A stretch of 64,000 nucleotides of DNA from an uncultured Pelagibacteraceae bacterium (GCA_902575835.1 CACGSX010000002.1:62001-126000); one strand, 5' to 3'. Positions 42,264 to 51,887 are shown, counted from the stretch's first letter. Translations and numbers: made by a program. The notes: a model not told the origin generated them from the letters alone.

Positions 42264-42871
42264 AAAAAAATAAAATCTCAAAAAATTGGATTAATAAGCA
42301 GAGAAGAGATATTTATGTTAGACAATCAAAAGTTGAAGGATATAGATCAAGAGCCGTTTATAAATTAAAGGAAATTAACGAAAAATTTAAATTTTTAAAA
42401 AATAATATATCAGTGATAGATCTTGGAGCTGCTCCTGGAAGTTGGTCTCAATATATATCAAGTAATTTAAAATGTAATAAGCATTTAGCAATAGATTTAA
42501 AAGAAATAGAAGAAATAAAGAATGTAAAAATTTTAAAAGGAGATTTTACGGATACTGAGCAACAAAATAAAATTAATAATTATTTTGGTGGAAAAATTGA
42601 CCTAATTATTTCAGATATGGCAGTCAATACAACGGGAAACAAAAATCTAGACTCTATGGTAACTGGAGAATTAGTTTTAGAAGCTTTGGATTTCGCTACA
42701 AAAATGATAAAGCCAAATGGCTATTTTGTCTCAAAATTATTTATGGGAACTTCATTTAATGAGATAATTGCATTTTCAAAAAAAAATTTTGTAAAATTTA
42801 ATGTCTATAAGCCTCCAGCAAGTAGAAAAGACTCTAAAGAAAGTTTCTTAATCTGCAAAAATTTAAGATAG
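42260..42871 (+). CDS. rlmE: 23S rRNA 2'-O-ribose methyltransferase RlmE (FtsJ)
   Basis: RlmE methylates U2552 of 23S rRNA late in 50S assembly. The SAM site is VIDLGAAPGSWSQYIS, the catalytic K-D-K-E set is represented by SRAVYKLKEI, ISDMAVNTTGN, YFVSKLFMG and SKESFLICK. Length 203 is usual. The start is TTG at 42260, overlapping the GT8 stop by 4 bases; the conserved WINKQRRDIYVRQSK N-terminus supports it. Confidence 0.94.
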   Translation: MKKNKISKNWINKQRRDIYVRQSKVEGYRSRAVYKLKEINEKFKFLKNNISVIDLGAAPGSWSQYISSNLKCNKHLAIDLKEIEEIKNVKILKGDFTDTEQQNKINNYFGGKIDLIISDMAVNTTGNKNLDSMVTGELVLEALDFATKMIKPNGYFVSKLFMGTSFNEIIAFSKKNFVKFNVYKPPASRKDSKESFLICKNLR

Positions 42872-42908
42872 ATACTTTTATTTTTTTAAGAATCGTTTAT
42901 ATAAGGAC

Positions 42909-43973
42909 ATGGATCCTATCAAAGAAGCGCTCACTTTCGATGATGTAACTTTAGCACCAAATTATTCTGAAATTTTACCTTCAGAGGTAAAGACAGAAGT
43001 TAAATTATCAAAACACTTAAATATTTCTATACCCCTTCTAACTTCAGCAATGGATACTGTAACAGAGTCTAACATGGCCATTTCAATTGGTAAAAAGGGT
43101 GGAATAGGTGTTATACATAGAAATTTATCAATAAATGATCAGATAAAAGAAATAAGAAAAGTAAAAGCAAAAAAAATGTTAGTTGGTGCAGCTGTTGGTG
43201 CAAGTTTAAACGAACACATAAGAGCTCAAAAGATTTTAAAAGAAAATATCGATTTAATTGTTGTTGATACAGCTCATGGCCACACAAAAAAAGTAGCTGA
43301 AATAATAAAAAAAATTAAAAAAATTAAACCAAGTAAAACAGCTTTATGTGCAGGTAATATTGCTACAGCAGAAGCAGCTAAATTTCTGATTAAGCAAGGA
43401 GTAGATATTATAAAAGTTGGAATTGGACCAGGATCTATATGCACTACAAGATTAGTTGCAGGGATAGGAGTTCCACAGTTAAGTGCAATTTTAGATGTAA
43501 AAAAAGGTATGGGCAAAAGTAAAACAACATTAATAGCTGATGGAGGTATCAAATTTTCTGGGGATATTGCAAAAGCACTTGCAGCAGGAGCAGATGCGGT
43601 AATGATTGGATCATTATTTGCAGGAACAGATCAGGCTCCAGGTAGAATTATTAAAAGAGGTGGTAAATTATTTAAAAGTTTTAGAGGCATGGGATCTATT
43701 GGAGCAATGAATAAAGGATCAGCAGATAGATATTTTCAATCAAAACAAAAAGATACTTCAAAATATGTAGCAGAAGGTGTTGAAGGTTTTGTTAAATACA
43801 AAGGCACAGTTGAAAAAATAATCTACCAACTAGTAGGGGGTTTAAAATCATCAATGGGATACTTAGGTGCAAAAAGAATTAAAGATCTCAGAAAAAAACC
43901 AAAATTTGTCAAAATTACTAAAGCAGGTTTTTATGAAAGTATGGTACATAACATAGACGAAATAAAAAGATGA
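42909..43973 (+). CDS. guaB: IMP dehydrogenase lacking the CBS (Bateman) module
   Basis: IMPDH oxidises IMP to XMP, the committed step to GMP. The catalytic barrel is complete: TFDDVTLAPNYSE at the start, active-site C178 in GIGPGSICTTR, ADGGIKFSGD, and the mobile flap RGMGSIGAMNKGSADRYFQ with the Arg-Tyr pair that separates IMPDH from GMP reductase. At 354 residues it is about 130 short; the two regulatory CBS domains normally inserted after the third barrel element are absent, the barrel passing straight from QIKEIRKVKA to KKMLVGAAVG at about residue 88. Proximity to guaA supports the GMP role. Confidence 0.95.
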   Translation: MDPIKEALTFDDVTLAPNYSEILPSEVKTEVKLSKHLNISIPLLTSAMDTVTESNMAISIGKKGGIGVIHRNLSINDQIKEIRKVKAKKMLVGAAVGASLNEHIRAQKILKENIDLIVVDTAHGHTKKVAEIIKKIKKIKPSKTALCAGNIATAEAAKFLIKQGVDIIKVGIGPGSICTTRLVAGIGVPQLSAILDVKKGMGKSKTTLIADGGIKFSGDIAKALAAGADAVMIGSLFAGTDQAPGRIIKRGGKLFKSFRGMGSIGAMNKGSADRYFQSKQKDTSKYVAEGVEGFVKYKGTVEKIIYQLVGGLKSSMGYLGAKRIKDLRKKPKFVKITKAGFYESMVHNIDEIKR

Positions 43974-44404
43974 TAAAAAAAATTACTTTAGCAATAATTT
44001 TACTTTTCACTTTAATTTTTAATGTTAACGCGGAGAAAGTTAATTTTTTTGATGAAGCAAAAAGTCTTTATGAAAATGAAAAATATGAAGATTCAAAATT
44101 TTTATTTCAAAGAAATATTGTATACAATCCCAAAGACTCAAATTCATATCTATATTTAGCAAAAATATTTAAAAATGAAGAAAACAAAACAGAACTGGAA
44201 AAAAATATAAATACAGTCTTACTACTCGAGCCAAACAACGAAGAGGCAATGTATCTATTAATAGATATTGAGTTAGAAAGATCTAATTTTTCTAAAGCAG
44301 AGGAACTTAGAGAAGATTTTAAGAAAATATGCTCGAACCTTTGTGATAAAATCGCATCTATTAACAAACGCCTAAAAGAGTTTGAAAAAAAAGATGCGTC
44401 TTGA
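43970..44404 (+). CDS. Small exported TPR-like protein
   Basis: A 144-residue protein with an N-terminal signal peptide ([17 protein letters not shown]) and two to three TPR-like helical pairs ([55 protein letters not shown]). Two cysteines near the C-terminus (CSNLC) are present. It is flanked by guaB (4-base overlap) and guaA (11-base overlap), an odd place for an envelope protein, and may be there by operon convenience. No specific function is recognised. Confidence 0.75.
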   Translation: MIKKITLAIILLFTLIFNVNAEKVNFFDEAKSLYENEKYEDSKFLFQRNIVYNPKDSNSYLYLAKIFKNEENKTELEKNINTVLLLEPNNEEAMYLLIDIELERSNFSKAEELREDFKKICSNLCDKIASINKRLKEFEKKDAS

Positions 44405-45953
44405 AAATAATCTAGATAAAATTTTAATAATCGATTTTGGGTCTCAGTTTACACAATTAATTGCAAGAAAAGTAAGAGAATTAAATGTTTTTTGTGAAAT
44501 TATAAGTCACAACAAACTTAAAAACTACAAAAATGAAAAAAATGTGAAAGGCATCATTTTATCAGGTGGTCCCTTAAATGTTTATCAAAATAAAAAAGTT
44601 AAATTCAATAGAAGTATATTAAGTTTAAATATTCCAATTTTAGGTATTTGTTTTGGCCACCAGATAATCTCTAAAGAATTAGGAGGTAAAGTAAAACGAG
44701 CAAAATCAAGAGAATTCGGGTTAGCAAAAGTTACAAAATTAAAAAAAAGTGCTTTAACCGAAAATTTTTTTTCAAAAAAATCCACCAATGTATGGATGAG
44801 CCATGGAGATGAGGTAATTAAATTACCTAAAGGTTTTAAAGTTATAGCAAAATCCTCAAATTCGAAATTATGTATGATAGAAAATGTAAAAAAAAAAATA
44901 TATGGCATACAGTTTCATCCAGAAGTTTCCCATACAGTTAAAGGCAAAGTAATATTAAAAAACTTTGTAATTAAAATTTGTAAAATTAAAAAAAATTGGA
45001 CATCAAAAAATCAAAAATCCAAACTTATGCAACAAATTAAAGAACAAGTTGGAAATTCTAAAGTAATTTGTGCATTATCTGGTGGTGTAGATAGCAGTGT
45101 TGTAGCAAAATTAATTAGTAATGCGATTGGAAAAAACCTAACTTGTATATTCGTTAATACTGGCCTGCTCAGAAAAAACGAAGAAAAACAAGTAGTAAAT
45201 ACTTTTAGAAAAAAATTTAAATTGAATTTAATTTATGTAAATGCTGAACAATTATTTATAAGCAAATTAAAAAACGTAACAGATCCAGAAAAAAAAAGAA
45301 AAATTATTGGAAATTTATTTATCAAGCTTTTTGAAAAATACGCAAAAAAAATAAAAAATGTAAAATTTTTAGCTCAAGGAACTCTATACCCTGATTTAAT
45401 TGAAAGTAAATCTGTAACAGGAAGTCAAACGTCAAAAATTAAGTCTCATCATAATGTAGGCGGTCTGCCGAAAAGGATGAAATTAAAATTGGTTGAGCCA
45501 TTGAAGTATTTATTTAAAGATGAAGTTAGAATGTTAGGTCTAGAATTAAATTTAAGTAAAGAAATTATTTCTAGGCATCCTTTTCCTGGTCCTGGTTTAG
45601 CAATTAGAATGCCAGGCATAATTACTAAAGAAAAAATAAAAATTTTAAAAGAAGCAGATAATTATTTTGTAAATGCATTAAGAGAACACAATCTATATCA
45701 TAAGATATGGCAGGCTTATGCTGCATTACTGCCTGTTAAAACTGTTGGTGTCATGGGAGACAATAGAACATATGAATATTTATGTTTGCTTAGAGCAATA
45801 ACATCTGAAGATGGGATGACAGCGGATTATTTTCAATTTAATAAATCATTTATGCAAATGGTATCAAATAAAATAGTTAATAATATTCGAGGTATAAATA
45901 GAGTAGTTTATGATGTGACTTCTAAACCACCAAGTACTATTGAACTAGAATAG
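44394..45953 (+). CDS. guaA: GMP synthase (glutamine-hydrolysing)
   Basis: GuaA aminates XMP to GMP. The N-terminal glutaminase has [19 protein letters not shown], the nucleophile cysteine in GICFGHQ, and FHPEVSHT. The ATP-pyrophosphatase P-loop is [10 protein letters not shown], and the C-terminal dimerisation domain ends PPSTIELE. The ATG at 44394 (MRLENNLDK) is preferred over an upstream TTG at 44382, giving 519 residues. It is the third gene of the guaB-TPR-guaA run. Confidence 0.97.
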   Translation: MRLENNLDKILIIDFGSQFTQLIARKVRELNVFCEIISHNKLKNYKNEKNVKGIILSGGPLNVYQNKKVKFNRSILSLNIPILGICFGHQIISKELGGKVKRAKSREFGLAKVTKLKKSALTENFFSKKSTNVWMSHGDEVIKLPKGFKVIAKSSNSKLCMIENVKKKIYGIQFHPEVSHTVKGKVILKNFVIKICKIKKNWTSKNQKSKLMQQIKEQVGNSKVICALSGGVDSSVVAKLISNAIGKNLTCIFVNTGLLRKNEEKQVVNTFRKKFKLNLIYVNAEQLFISKLKNVTDPEKKRKIIGNLFIKLFEKYAKKIKNVKFLAQGTLYPDLIESKSVTGSQTSKIKSHHNVGGLPKRMKLKLVEPLKYLFKDEVRMLGLELNLSKEIISRHPFPGPGLAIRMPGIITKEKIKILKEADNYFVNALREHNLYHKIWQAYAALLPVKTVGVMGDNRTYEYLCLLRAITSEDGMTADYFQFNKSFMQMVSNKIVNNIRGINRVVYDVTSKPPSTIELE

Positions 45954-45973
45954 AAATAAATTATAATTTTACT

Positions 45974-46393
45974 ATGAAATATTTACACACAATGATTAGA
46001 ATTTCTAATATTCAGGAGTCGTTAAAATTTTTTTGTGATGGACTGGGTTTAATAGAGACAAAAAGAATGGAAAATGAAAAAGGCAGATATACATTAATTT
46101 TTTTAGCTGCACCAAACGACAATAATGCAGAAATTGAACTAACTTATAATTGGGACGGTGACAATTTAGGAGAGGGATCTAGAAATTTTGGTCACTTAGC
46201 TTATAGAGTTAAAAATATATACGAAATATGTCAAAGACTAATGGATATGGGTTATACAATTAATAGACCACCTAGAGATGGTCATATGGCATTTGTGAAA
46301 TCACCAGATAAAATATCAATAGAAATACTTCAGGAAGGAAATCTTCCTCCTAAAGAGCCCTGGTCATCAATGGAAAATACTGGAACTTGGTAA
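45974..46393 (+). CDS. gloA: Lactoylglutathione lyase (glyoxalase I)
   Basis: A 139-residue vicinal oxygen chelate protein that isomerises the methylglyoxal-glutathione adduct. Metal ligands are recognisable: H5 (YLHTMIRI), E in IELTYNWD, H in NFGHLAYRV, and E in KISIEILQ. The glyoxalase signature SLKFFCDGLGL is present. It is 20 bases downstream of guaA and converges with the TerC gene with a 2-base gap. Together with the GST and GFA genes it suggests glutathione-based detoxification. Confidence 0.93.
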   Translation: MKYLHTMIRISNIQESLKFFCDGLGLIETKRMENEKGRYTLIFLAAPNDNNAEIELTYNWDGDNLGEGSRNFGHLAYRVKNIYEICQRLMDMGYTINRPPRDGHMAFVKSPDKISIEILQEGNLPPKEPWSSMENTGTW

Positions 46394-46395
46394 TA

Positions 46396-47007
46396 TTAGA
46401 AATACTTTATATATTTTTCATTAATATTTAAAATTTCTAAATCGACTAGTCCACCTATTACTAATTGAATAGCAACCAATAATATAAAGCCTAAACCTAT
46501 ATAAGCTATCCATAAATGTTTTTGTATATAATTTGCTAAATAAGTAGCTAAGGCTCCGGTAAGAACTACTGATAATACTAAGCCAAAAATCATAAAACCA
46601 AAATTACCTTTGGCTGCACCCACAACGCCAATAACGTTATCAAAACTAATCGTAATATCTGCAAACAACACTTTGTAAATACTTTTGATAAATGAAGGTT
46701 CCATAGATTTCTTTTTAGGAGACTTAATTTTTTGAATTTCAAATAAATCTTTTCTTAAGTCATTAACAATCCAAATTAAAAGTAATCCACCAAGGATTTT
46801 AATGAAGTAAAACTTAAATAAATATGTTGCAAATATTGCAAATATAACTTTGAAAACTAACGCACCAACTACTCCCCAAAATATTATCTTTTTTCTATTT
46901 TTTGGAACGAAGTTAGCAGCAATCAATCCTATTATTATTGCATTATCTGCAGCTAGAATAATATCTATAAATATAATTTGCAGTAAAATGAGTGATTGTT
47001 CTATCAA
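46396..47007 (-). CDS. TerC family integral membrane protein (YjbE type)
   Basis: A 203-residue membrane protein with about six to seven helices. The family's acidic membrane motifs are present: IIFIDIILAADNAIIIGL near the N-terminus and ADITISFDNVIGVVG in the middle. TerC proteins have been linked to manganese export and metal loading of secreted enzymes; which applies here is not known. It is divergent from the TRAP transporter genes. Confidence 0.88.
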   Translation of the reverse strand: MIEQSLILLQIIFIDIILAADNAIIIGLIAANFVPKNRKKIIFWGVVGALVFKVIFAIFATYLFKFYFIKILGGLLLIWIVNDLRKDLFEIQKIKSPKKKSMEPSFIKSIYKVLFADITISFDNVIGVVGAAKGNFGFMIFGLVLSVVLTGALATYLANYIQKHLWIAYIGLGFILLVAIQLVIGGLVDLEILNINEKYIKYF

Positions 47008-47119
47008 GATGCTATTATAATAGTAATTATTTATTATATTTCAATAAAACATCAAAAATTTTTATTGATTTAAGTTTTAATACATAATGAGATATGTTTT
47101 TTAAAAATATGGAGGATTT

Positions 47120-48091
47120 ATGAAACTTTTCAAAATTTTGCTCTCTATTTTATTTTCTGTTCTTTTAACTGCTAATGCTTTTGCTGCAGAAAAATGGGAT
47201 ATGGCACTAGCATATGGTGCAAGCAACTTCCATTCTGCTAATGCAGCTGAATTTGCTAAAAATGTTTCAGAAAAAAGTGGGGGAAAATTAACAATAGTAA
47301 CTCACCCAGGTGGATCTCTATTTAAAGGTGGAGAAATATTTAGAGCTGTTAGAACTGGACAAGCTCAAATTGGTGAGAGATTTATGTCGGCTCTAGGTAA
47401 AGAGGATCCGTTACTAGAGATTGACTCACAACCATTTCTTGCAACATCTTATGATGATGCTATGAAATTGTATCAAGCATCTAAGCCTGCAATAATTAAA
47501 GGTTTAGATCAAAAAGGTCTTGTATTTTTATATGCTGTTCCATGGCCTGCGCAAGGTCTTTATAGTAAAAAAGAGATTAACAGTGTTGCTGATTTAAAAG
47601 GTTTAAAATTTAGAGCATATAATTCTGCAACTATTAGAATGGCTGAGTTGACAGGTATGGCTCCTACAAAAATTGAAGCAGCTGAAATAAGTCAAGCATT
47701 CTCAACCGGCGCGGTTGAAAGTATGATTACTTCACCTACTACTGGTAAGAACAGTAAAATTTGGGAAAATGGAGTAAAGTATTTTTATGATATTGCGGCT
47801 TGGTTTCCAAAAAATATGATTGTAGCTCACAGAGGTTCTTGGAATAAGTTAGATAAAGCTACACAAAAAATGATAATGGAAGAGGCGGCAGTTGCTGAGA
47901 AAAAAGGTTGGGCACTTTCAAAAAAAGGAAATGTTGCTGATAAAAAAGCTTTAGCTGATGCTGGAATGAAAGTAGGCAAAGTAAATGCAGCCCTTGAAAG
48001 TCATTTCAAAAAAGTTGGTGCTACAATGGCAGAAGAATGGAAGAAAAAAGCTGGCGATAGAGGTGCTAGTGTTCTTGCTGCCTATAATTAA
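47120..48091 (+). CDS. dctP: TRAP transporter substrate-binding protein (DctP family)
   Basis: A periplasmic binding protein, 323 residues, with a clear signal peptide (LLSILFSVLLTANAFA). The DctP fold is shown by FKGGEIFRAVRTGQAQIGE, PWPAQGLYSKKEINSVADLKGLKFRAYN and the binding-site stretch EISQAFSTGAVESMITSP. The conserved arginine in LKFRAYN indicates a carboxylate ligand. A good ribosome-binding site (GGAGG) precedes the ATG. It heads the dctPQM set but is separated from dctQ by a hairpin. Confidence 0.94.
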   Translation: MKLFKILLSILFSVLLTANAFAAEKWDMALAYGASNFHSANAAEFAKNVSEKSGGKLTIVTHPGGSLFKGGEIFRAVRTGQAQIGERFMSALGKEDPLLEIDSQPFLATSYDDAMKLYQASKPAIIKGLDQKGLVFLYAVPWPAQGLYSKKEINSVADLKGLKFRAYNSATIRMAELTGMAPTKIEAAEISQAFSTGAVESMITSPTTGKNSKIWENGVKYFYDIAAWFPKNMIVAHRGSWNKLDKATQKMIMEEAAVAEKKGWALSKKGNVADKKALADAGMKVGKVNAALESHFKKVGATMAEEWKKKAGDRGASVLAAYN

Positions 48092-48103
48092 ATCATTATA
48101 ATT

Positions 48104-48130
48104 AAAAAGGCCGTATTAAACGGCCTTTTT
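48104..48130 (+). terminator. Intra-operon hairpin with T-tract between dctP and dctQ
   Basis: AAAAAGGCCG (48104-48113) pairs with CGGCCTTTTT (48121-48130) around a seven-base loop. The T-tract ends 2 bases before the dctQ ATG at 48133. It has the form of a terminator, so is likely to act as a partial one, giving more dctP than dctQM message, or to protect the 3' end of a processed dctP mRNA. Confidence 0.85.
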
Positions 48131-48132
48131 AT

Positions 48133-48624
48133 ATGTTTACTAAAGTCAATAAATTTTTAAATAATCTTTATAGTTATTCAGGCTATATCGCTGCATTCTT
48201 TCTTATTTTGGTTGCAGTTTTTATTTTAATTGGAATTTCATCAAGAATATTTGGTTTTTATATAAGAGGCCTAGCTGAATATTCTGGATATTGTATGGCT
48301 GCCTCATCTTTTTTTGCTTTATCTTATACTTTCGTAGAAGGTGGTCACATTAGAATTACTTTATTTTTAGAAAAAGCTACTGGGATTAAAAAGAGATTTT
48401 TGGAATTATGGAGTTTGATAGTTGCAACTATATTTTCTGGCTATTTAGCATTCTATTTTTTAAAAATGCTAAAAATATCTTATGAATTTCAAGAGAGAAG
48501 TGAAGGAGCTGACGAAATTTTAATTTGGATACCACAAACTAGTGTTGCTTTAGGAGCACTAATATTTTTTATATGTGTATCTCATCAATTAGTTTTGAAA
48601 ATACAAACAAAAAAAAATGACTGA
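48133..48624 (+). CDS. dctQ: TRAP transporter small membrane subunit (DctQ)
   Basis: A 163-residue protein with four membrane helices. The family features AEYSGYCMAASSFFALSYTFVEGGHIRI and a final PQTSVALGALIFFICVSHQLVLK are seen. It works with DctM in sodium-coupled uptake. The ATG lies directly behind the hairpin T-tract with no ribosome-binding site, so translation start may be inefficient or leaderless after processing. It overlaps dctM by 8 bases. Confidence 0.93.
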   Translation: MFTKVNKFLNNLYSYSGYIAAFFLILVAVFILIGISSRIFGFYIRGLAEYSGYCMAASSFFALSYTFVEGGHIRITLFLEKATGIKKRFLELWSLIVATIFSGYLAFYFLKMLKISYEFQERSEGADEILIWIPQTSVALGALIFFICVSHQLVLKIQTKKND

Positions 48625-49927
48625 AATTTTACTTACTATATTTTTCATAAGTGTTCTCTTGATATTTTTAGGCTCAGGAATTTGGGTTGCTATAAGCATG
48701 GTTGGTGTTTCATCTATAGGAATGATGCTGTTTACCACAAGGCCAGTTGGTGATGCGATGGCAACAACAATTTGGGGAGCCTCATCCTCATGGACTTTAA
48801 CTGCACTCCCTTTATTTGTTTGGATGGGTGAAATTTTATTTCGGACGAAGTTATCTGAAAATTTATTTGAAGGATTATCCCCATGGATGCAGAAACTACC
48901 TGGTGGCTTAGTGCATGTTAATGTAGTTGGATGCGCTTTATTTGCAGCTATTTCGGGATCTTCTGCAGCAACTGTAGCCACAGTAGGAAAAATGTCTATT
49001 CCAGAATTAAGAAAAAGAAAATATCCGGAAAGTATTCTACTTGGAAGTTTAGCTGGTTCTGGAACGCTGGGTCTTCTAATTCCACCTTCAATTATTTTAA
49101 TTATTTATGGTGTAACTGTCCAAGAGTCGATAGCAAAACTATTTATTGCAGGAATTTTACCAGGAATAATGATTGCGTTGATCTTTATGACATATGTAAT
49201 GATTTGGTCGTCAATAAATAAAAAATCCATGCCTACTTTTAAACAAGACTTCACACTTATGGAAAAGGTAAGGAAATCAGGAAAACTGATACCTGTAATA
49301 TTATTAATAGTTTCAGTTATTGGCTCAATTTATACTGGTATAGCAACCGCAACTGAAGCAGCTTCTTTGGGTGTAGTAGGTGCATTAATTTTATCATACT
49401 TTCAAAAGAGTTTGTCTTTAAAAACATTTAAAGAGTCTCTCTTGGGTGCTACTAAAACATCTTGTATGATAGCTTTTATATTAGCGGGAGCCACTTTTTT
49501 ATCTTTAGCAATGGGATTTACGGGATTGCCAAGAAATCTAGCTTTATGGATTGAAGGAATGGAACTTTCTCCATATGTTTTAATTTTTGTTTTAATGATT
49601 TTTTATATAATTCTCGGAATGTTTCTTGATGGTATCTCTGCTGTAGTTTTAACAATGGCTATAATTGAGCCAATGATTAGACAAGCAGGTTTTGATATGA
49701 TTTGGTTTGGTGTCTTTCTAGTTATTGTTGTCGAAATGGCGCAGATAACACCACCGGTTGGCTTTAATCTTTTTGTCCTTCAAGGTATGGCTAATAAGGA
49801 TATGGGGTATATAGCAAGAAGTGCGTTTCCACTCTTCTTGCTAATGATTTTTGCTGTTATCTTAGTTGTGATATTTCCAGAAATCGCTCTTTGGATGCCT
49901 GAGCAAATGATAAAAAATATAAATTAG
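48617..49927 (+). CDS. dctM: TRAP transporter large membrane subunit (DctM)
   Basis: The 436-residue sodium-coupled permease of the TRAP system, about twelve membrane segments. Family blocks: GCALFAAISGSSAATVATVGKM, GSLAGSGTLGLLIPPSIILIIYGVTVQESIAKLFIAGILPG, TATEAASLGVVGAL, and the C-terminal VEMAQITPPVGFNLFVLQG. Ligand unknown, though a carboxylate is likely for the family. Its TAG stop sits in a TTAG shared with the convergent TPR gene. Confidence 0.96.
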   Translation: MTEILLTIFFISVLLIFLGSGIWVAISMVGVSSIGMMLFTTRPVGDAMATTIWGASSSWTLTALPLFVWMGEILFRTKLSENLFEGLSPWMQKLPGGLVHVNVVGCALFAAISGSSAATVATVGKMSIPELRKRKYPESILLGSLAGSGTLGLLIPPSIILIIYGVTVQESIAKLFIAGILPGIMIALIFMTYVMIWSSINKKSMPTFKQDFTLMEKVRKSGKLIPVILLIVSVIGSIYTGIATATEAASLGVVGALILSYFQKSLSLKTFKESLLGATKTSCMIAFILAGATFLSLAMGFTGLPRNLALWIEGMELSPYVLIFVLMIFYIILGMFLDGISAVVLTMAIIEPMIRQAGFDMIWFGVFLVIVVEMAQITPPVGFNLFVLQGMANKDMGYIARSAFPLFLLMIFAVILVVIFPEIALWMPEQMIKNIN

Positions 49928-50412
49928 TATTTTGATTTTTTAGAGCCGTCTATTACACCCTTTAGCTGATTGTATTCCTCACAATTACATCCCTCTAGAA
50001 CACTCAATCTTTCTTTTGCTAAATTCATCCTATTTGTTGCAACATATAATTCACCAAGATATTCGTTAATTCCTATGTGATTTGGCTCAATAGCTAAACC
50101 TTGAAGATAATATTTTTCACCATTTTCAAAATCACCAGTTTTTCTTGTTGCAAATCCAAGGTAATTTAATGTGTCTGCTTTATTTGGCTTCATCTTATTT
50201 GACTTTACTAAAAATTTAATTGCTCTTTCGTATCTTTTAATTGCTTTCTCTGTTTTACCTTTTTTTTCTAATTTTTTTGCAGCTTTAATCAATTTCACTG
50301 CCTTATCATAATGGCTTTCTGTTGATCCAGAATCACTACTAGATCCAGCAGCAAAAGAAGTTCCTGCTAAAAAAATTAAAAAGAACATTGAAAAAAATAT
50401 TTTCTTTATCAT
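49924..50412 (-). CDS. Exported TPR protein
   Basis: A 162-residue protein with a signal peptide (FFLIFLAGTSFA) and a serine-rich linker followed by three TPR units: SHYDKAVKLIKAAKKLEKKGKTEKAIKRYERAI, SNKMKPNKADTLNYLGFATRKTGDFENGEKYYLQGLAIEPN and HIGINEYLGELYVATNRMNLAKERL. The C-terminal CNCEEYNQL motif is common in small alphaproteobacterial TPR proteins. It begins directly at the end of pxpA (one-base overlap). No specific function known. Confidence 0.78.
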   Translation of the reverse strand: MIKKIFFSMFFLIFLAGTSFAAGSSSDSGSTESHYDKAVKLIKAAKKLEKKGKTEKAIKRYERAIKFLVKSNKMKPNKADTLNYLGFATRKTGDFENGEKYYLQGLAIEPNHIGINEYLGELYVATNRMNLAKERLSVLEGCNCEEYNQLKGVIDGSKKSKY

Positions 50413-51185
50413 TATTTAAATTTCCTTAAGTTAGTTAGTGTTTTTAGTTCTAAGCCATTATCTATTAAATTATTTTTTATAGATAAAGCAGTTGCTAGAG
50501 AACTAGAATTATCTCCATGTATGCACACAGAGTCTATTTCACAAGGTATTTGCTTTCCGCTGTGACAATTAATGGCTTGGTTCTGAACCATGCTTAAAAC
50601 GTGACTTTTTGCTTTATCTGGATCTGTAATAAGTGCATGAGGTTCTTTTCTAGATACTAAGTTTCCATTATCTTCATAATTTCTGTCTGCAAAAATCTCA
50701 CATGCTACTCTCATATCAAATTTCTTAGCTGCTTCTTCCATCTTTGAACCTGTAGGCACTAAATAAATTAAATCTTTATTAAAGTTACAAATTGATTTTG
50801 CAATGATTGTTGCAAGCTCAATATCTTCGCAAGCCATATTATTTAATGCACCATGTGGTTTAATATGTGTAACGATCTCACCATGTTTTTCAGCTATATT
50901 TTGTAAAATTTCATACTGGTCAATTAATAATTTATTTATTTCATCTGAAGATAAATTTATTCTTTTACGTCCAAAGTTTTCTGGATCATTAAATGATGGA
51001 TGTGCACCTATACTAACACTGTTTTTCTTACAAATTTTAACAACTTGGTTCATGCTATCTTCATCACCAGCATGATAACCACAAGCAACATTAGCTGAAT
51101 TGACAATTTCTAGTAATTTTGGATCATTTTCATCTGAATGATGCTTTGATTTCTCACCTAAATCACAATTGATATTAATTTCCAT
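50412..51185 (-). CDS. pxpA: 5-oxoprolinase subunit A (LamB/YcsF family)
   Basis: PxpA with PxpB and PxpC forms the prokaryotic ATP-dependent 5-oxoprolinase, opening pyroglutamate to glutamate. The N-terminus INCDLGEKS is the LamB/YcsF signature; SVNVACGYHAGDE-like VNSANVACGYHAGDEDS, GAHPSFNDPENFGRK and HIKPHGALNNM follow. The 257 residues are usual. It is divergent from pxpB by 27 bases, with TPR downstream; pxpB and pxpC are on the other strand. Confidence 0.95.
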   Translation of the reverse strand: MEININCDLGEKSKHHSDENDPKLLEIVNSANVACGYHAGDEDSMNQVVKICKKNSVSIGAHPSFNDPENFGRKRINLSSDEINKLLIDQYEILQNIAEKHGEIVTHIKPHGALNNMACEDIELATIIAKSICNFNKDLIYLVPTGSKMEEAAKKFDMRVACEIFADRNYEDNGNLVSRKEPHALITDPDKAKSHVLSMVQNQAINCHSGKQIPCEIDSVCIHGDNSSSLATALSIKNNLIDNGLELKTLTNLRKFK

Positions 51186-51212
51186 ACTAATAAATCATAA
51201 GTATAACATGGT

Positions 51213-51887
51213 ATGATAAAAAATATATTAAATCTTGGTGACGCAGCTTTGTATTGTGACTTTGGAAGTGATGTAAATCAAGAAATTAATTCAAATGTTA
51301 TCAAATATTTTTACCATATAAAAAAATTAAATTTAAAAGGTATTACAAACCTAACTCCATCTTATAATAAATTAATAATTTCATATGATTTAAATATACA
51401 TTCTTTTTTATCTTTAAAAAAAAAAATTGAAAATATAGAGATTAAAGAAAACAATAAATTAGAAAAAAACTTAATCGAAATTCCTGTGTGTTGTGATAAT
51501 AATTTTGCATTAGATATTAAAAGAGTTGAAAATAAACTAAAATTAAAATCAGAAATAATCCTAGAAAAATTTTTTAGCAAAAATTACTTTTGTTATATGA
51601 CAGGATTTGTGGCTGGCATGCCTTTTCTTGGTGATCTTAACCAGGAAATGAGATTAAAAAGATTAGAAACACCAAGAGTTAAAGTTCCAAAAGGTTCAGT
51701 TGGAATAACAGAACAATTTTGTAACATATACACTTTTGAAACACCTGGAGGATGGAATATTTTGGGAAATACACCACAAAATATTTTCGACACATCTAAT
51801 CAAACAAACCCTAATCTTGTTAATCCAGGTGATACAATAAAATTTTATAGAATAACTTTAGATCAATATAATGAAATCAAAAGATAG
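51213..51887 (+). CDS. pxpB: 5-oxoprolinase subunit B (KipI/PxpB family)
   Basis: A 224-residue member of the allophanate-hydrolase-subunit-1 family. Conserved blocks FCYMTGFVAGMPFLGDL, LETPRVKVPKGSVGI and YTFETPGGWNILGNTP are intact, the last being a nucleotide-related loop region of the family. It overlaps pxpC by 17 bases and faces pxpA, together making the PxpABC set. A role in sporulation control (as KipI in Bacillus) is irrelevant here. Confidence 0.93.
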   Translation: MIKNILNLGDAALYCDFGSDVNQEINSNVIKYFYHIKKLNLKGITNLTPSYNKLIISYDLNIHSFLSLKKKIENIEIKENNKLEKNLIEIPVCCDNNFALDIKRVENKLKLKSEIILEKFFSKNYFCYMTGFVAGMPFLGDLNQEMRLKRLETPRVKVPKGSVGITEQFCNIYTFETPGGWNILGNTPQNIFDTSNQTNPNLVNPGDTIKFYRITLDQYNEIKR

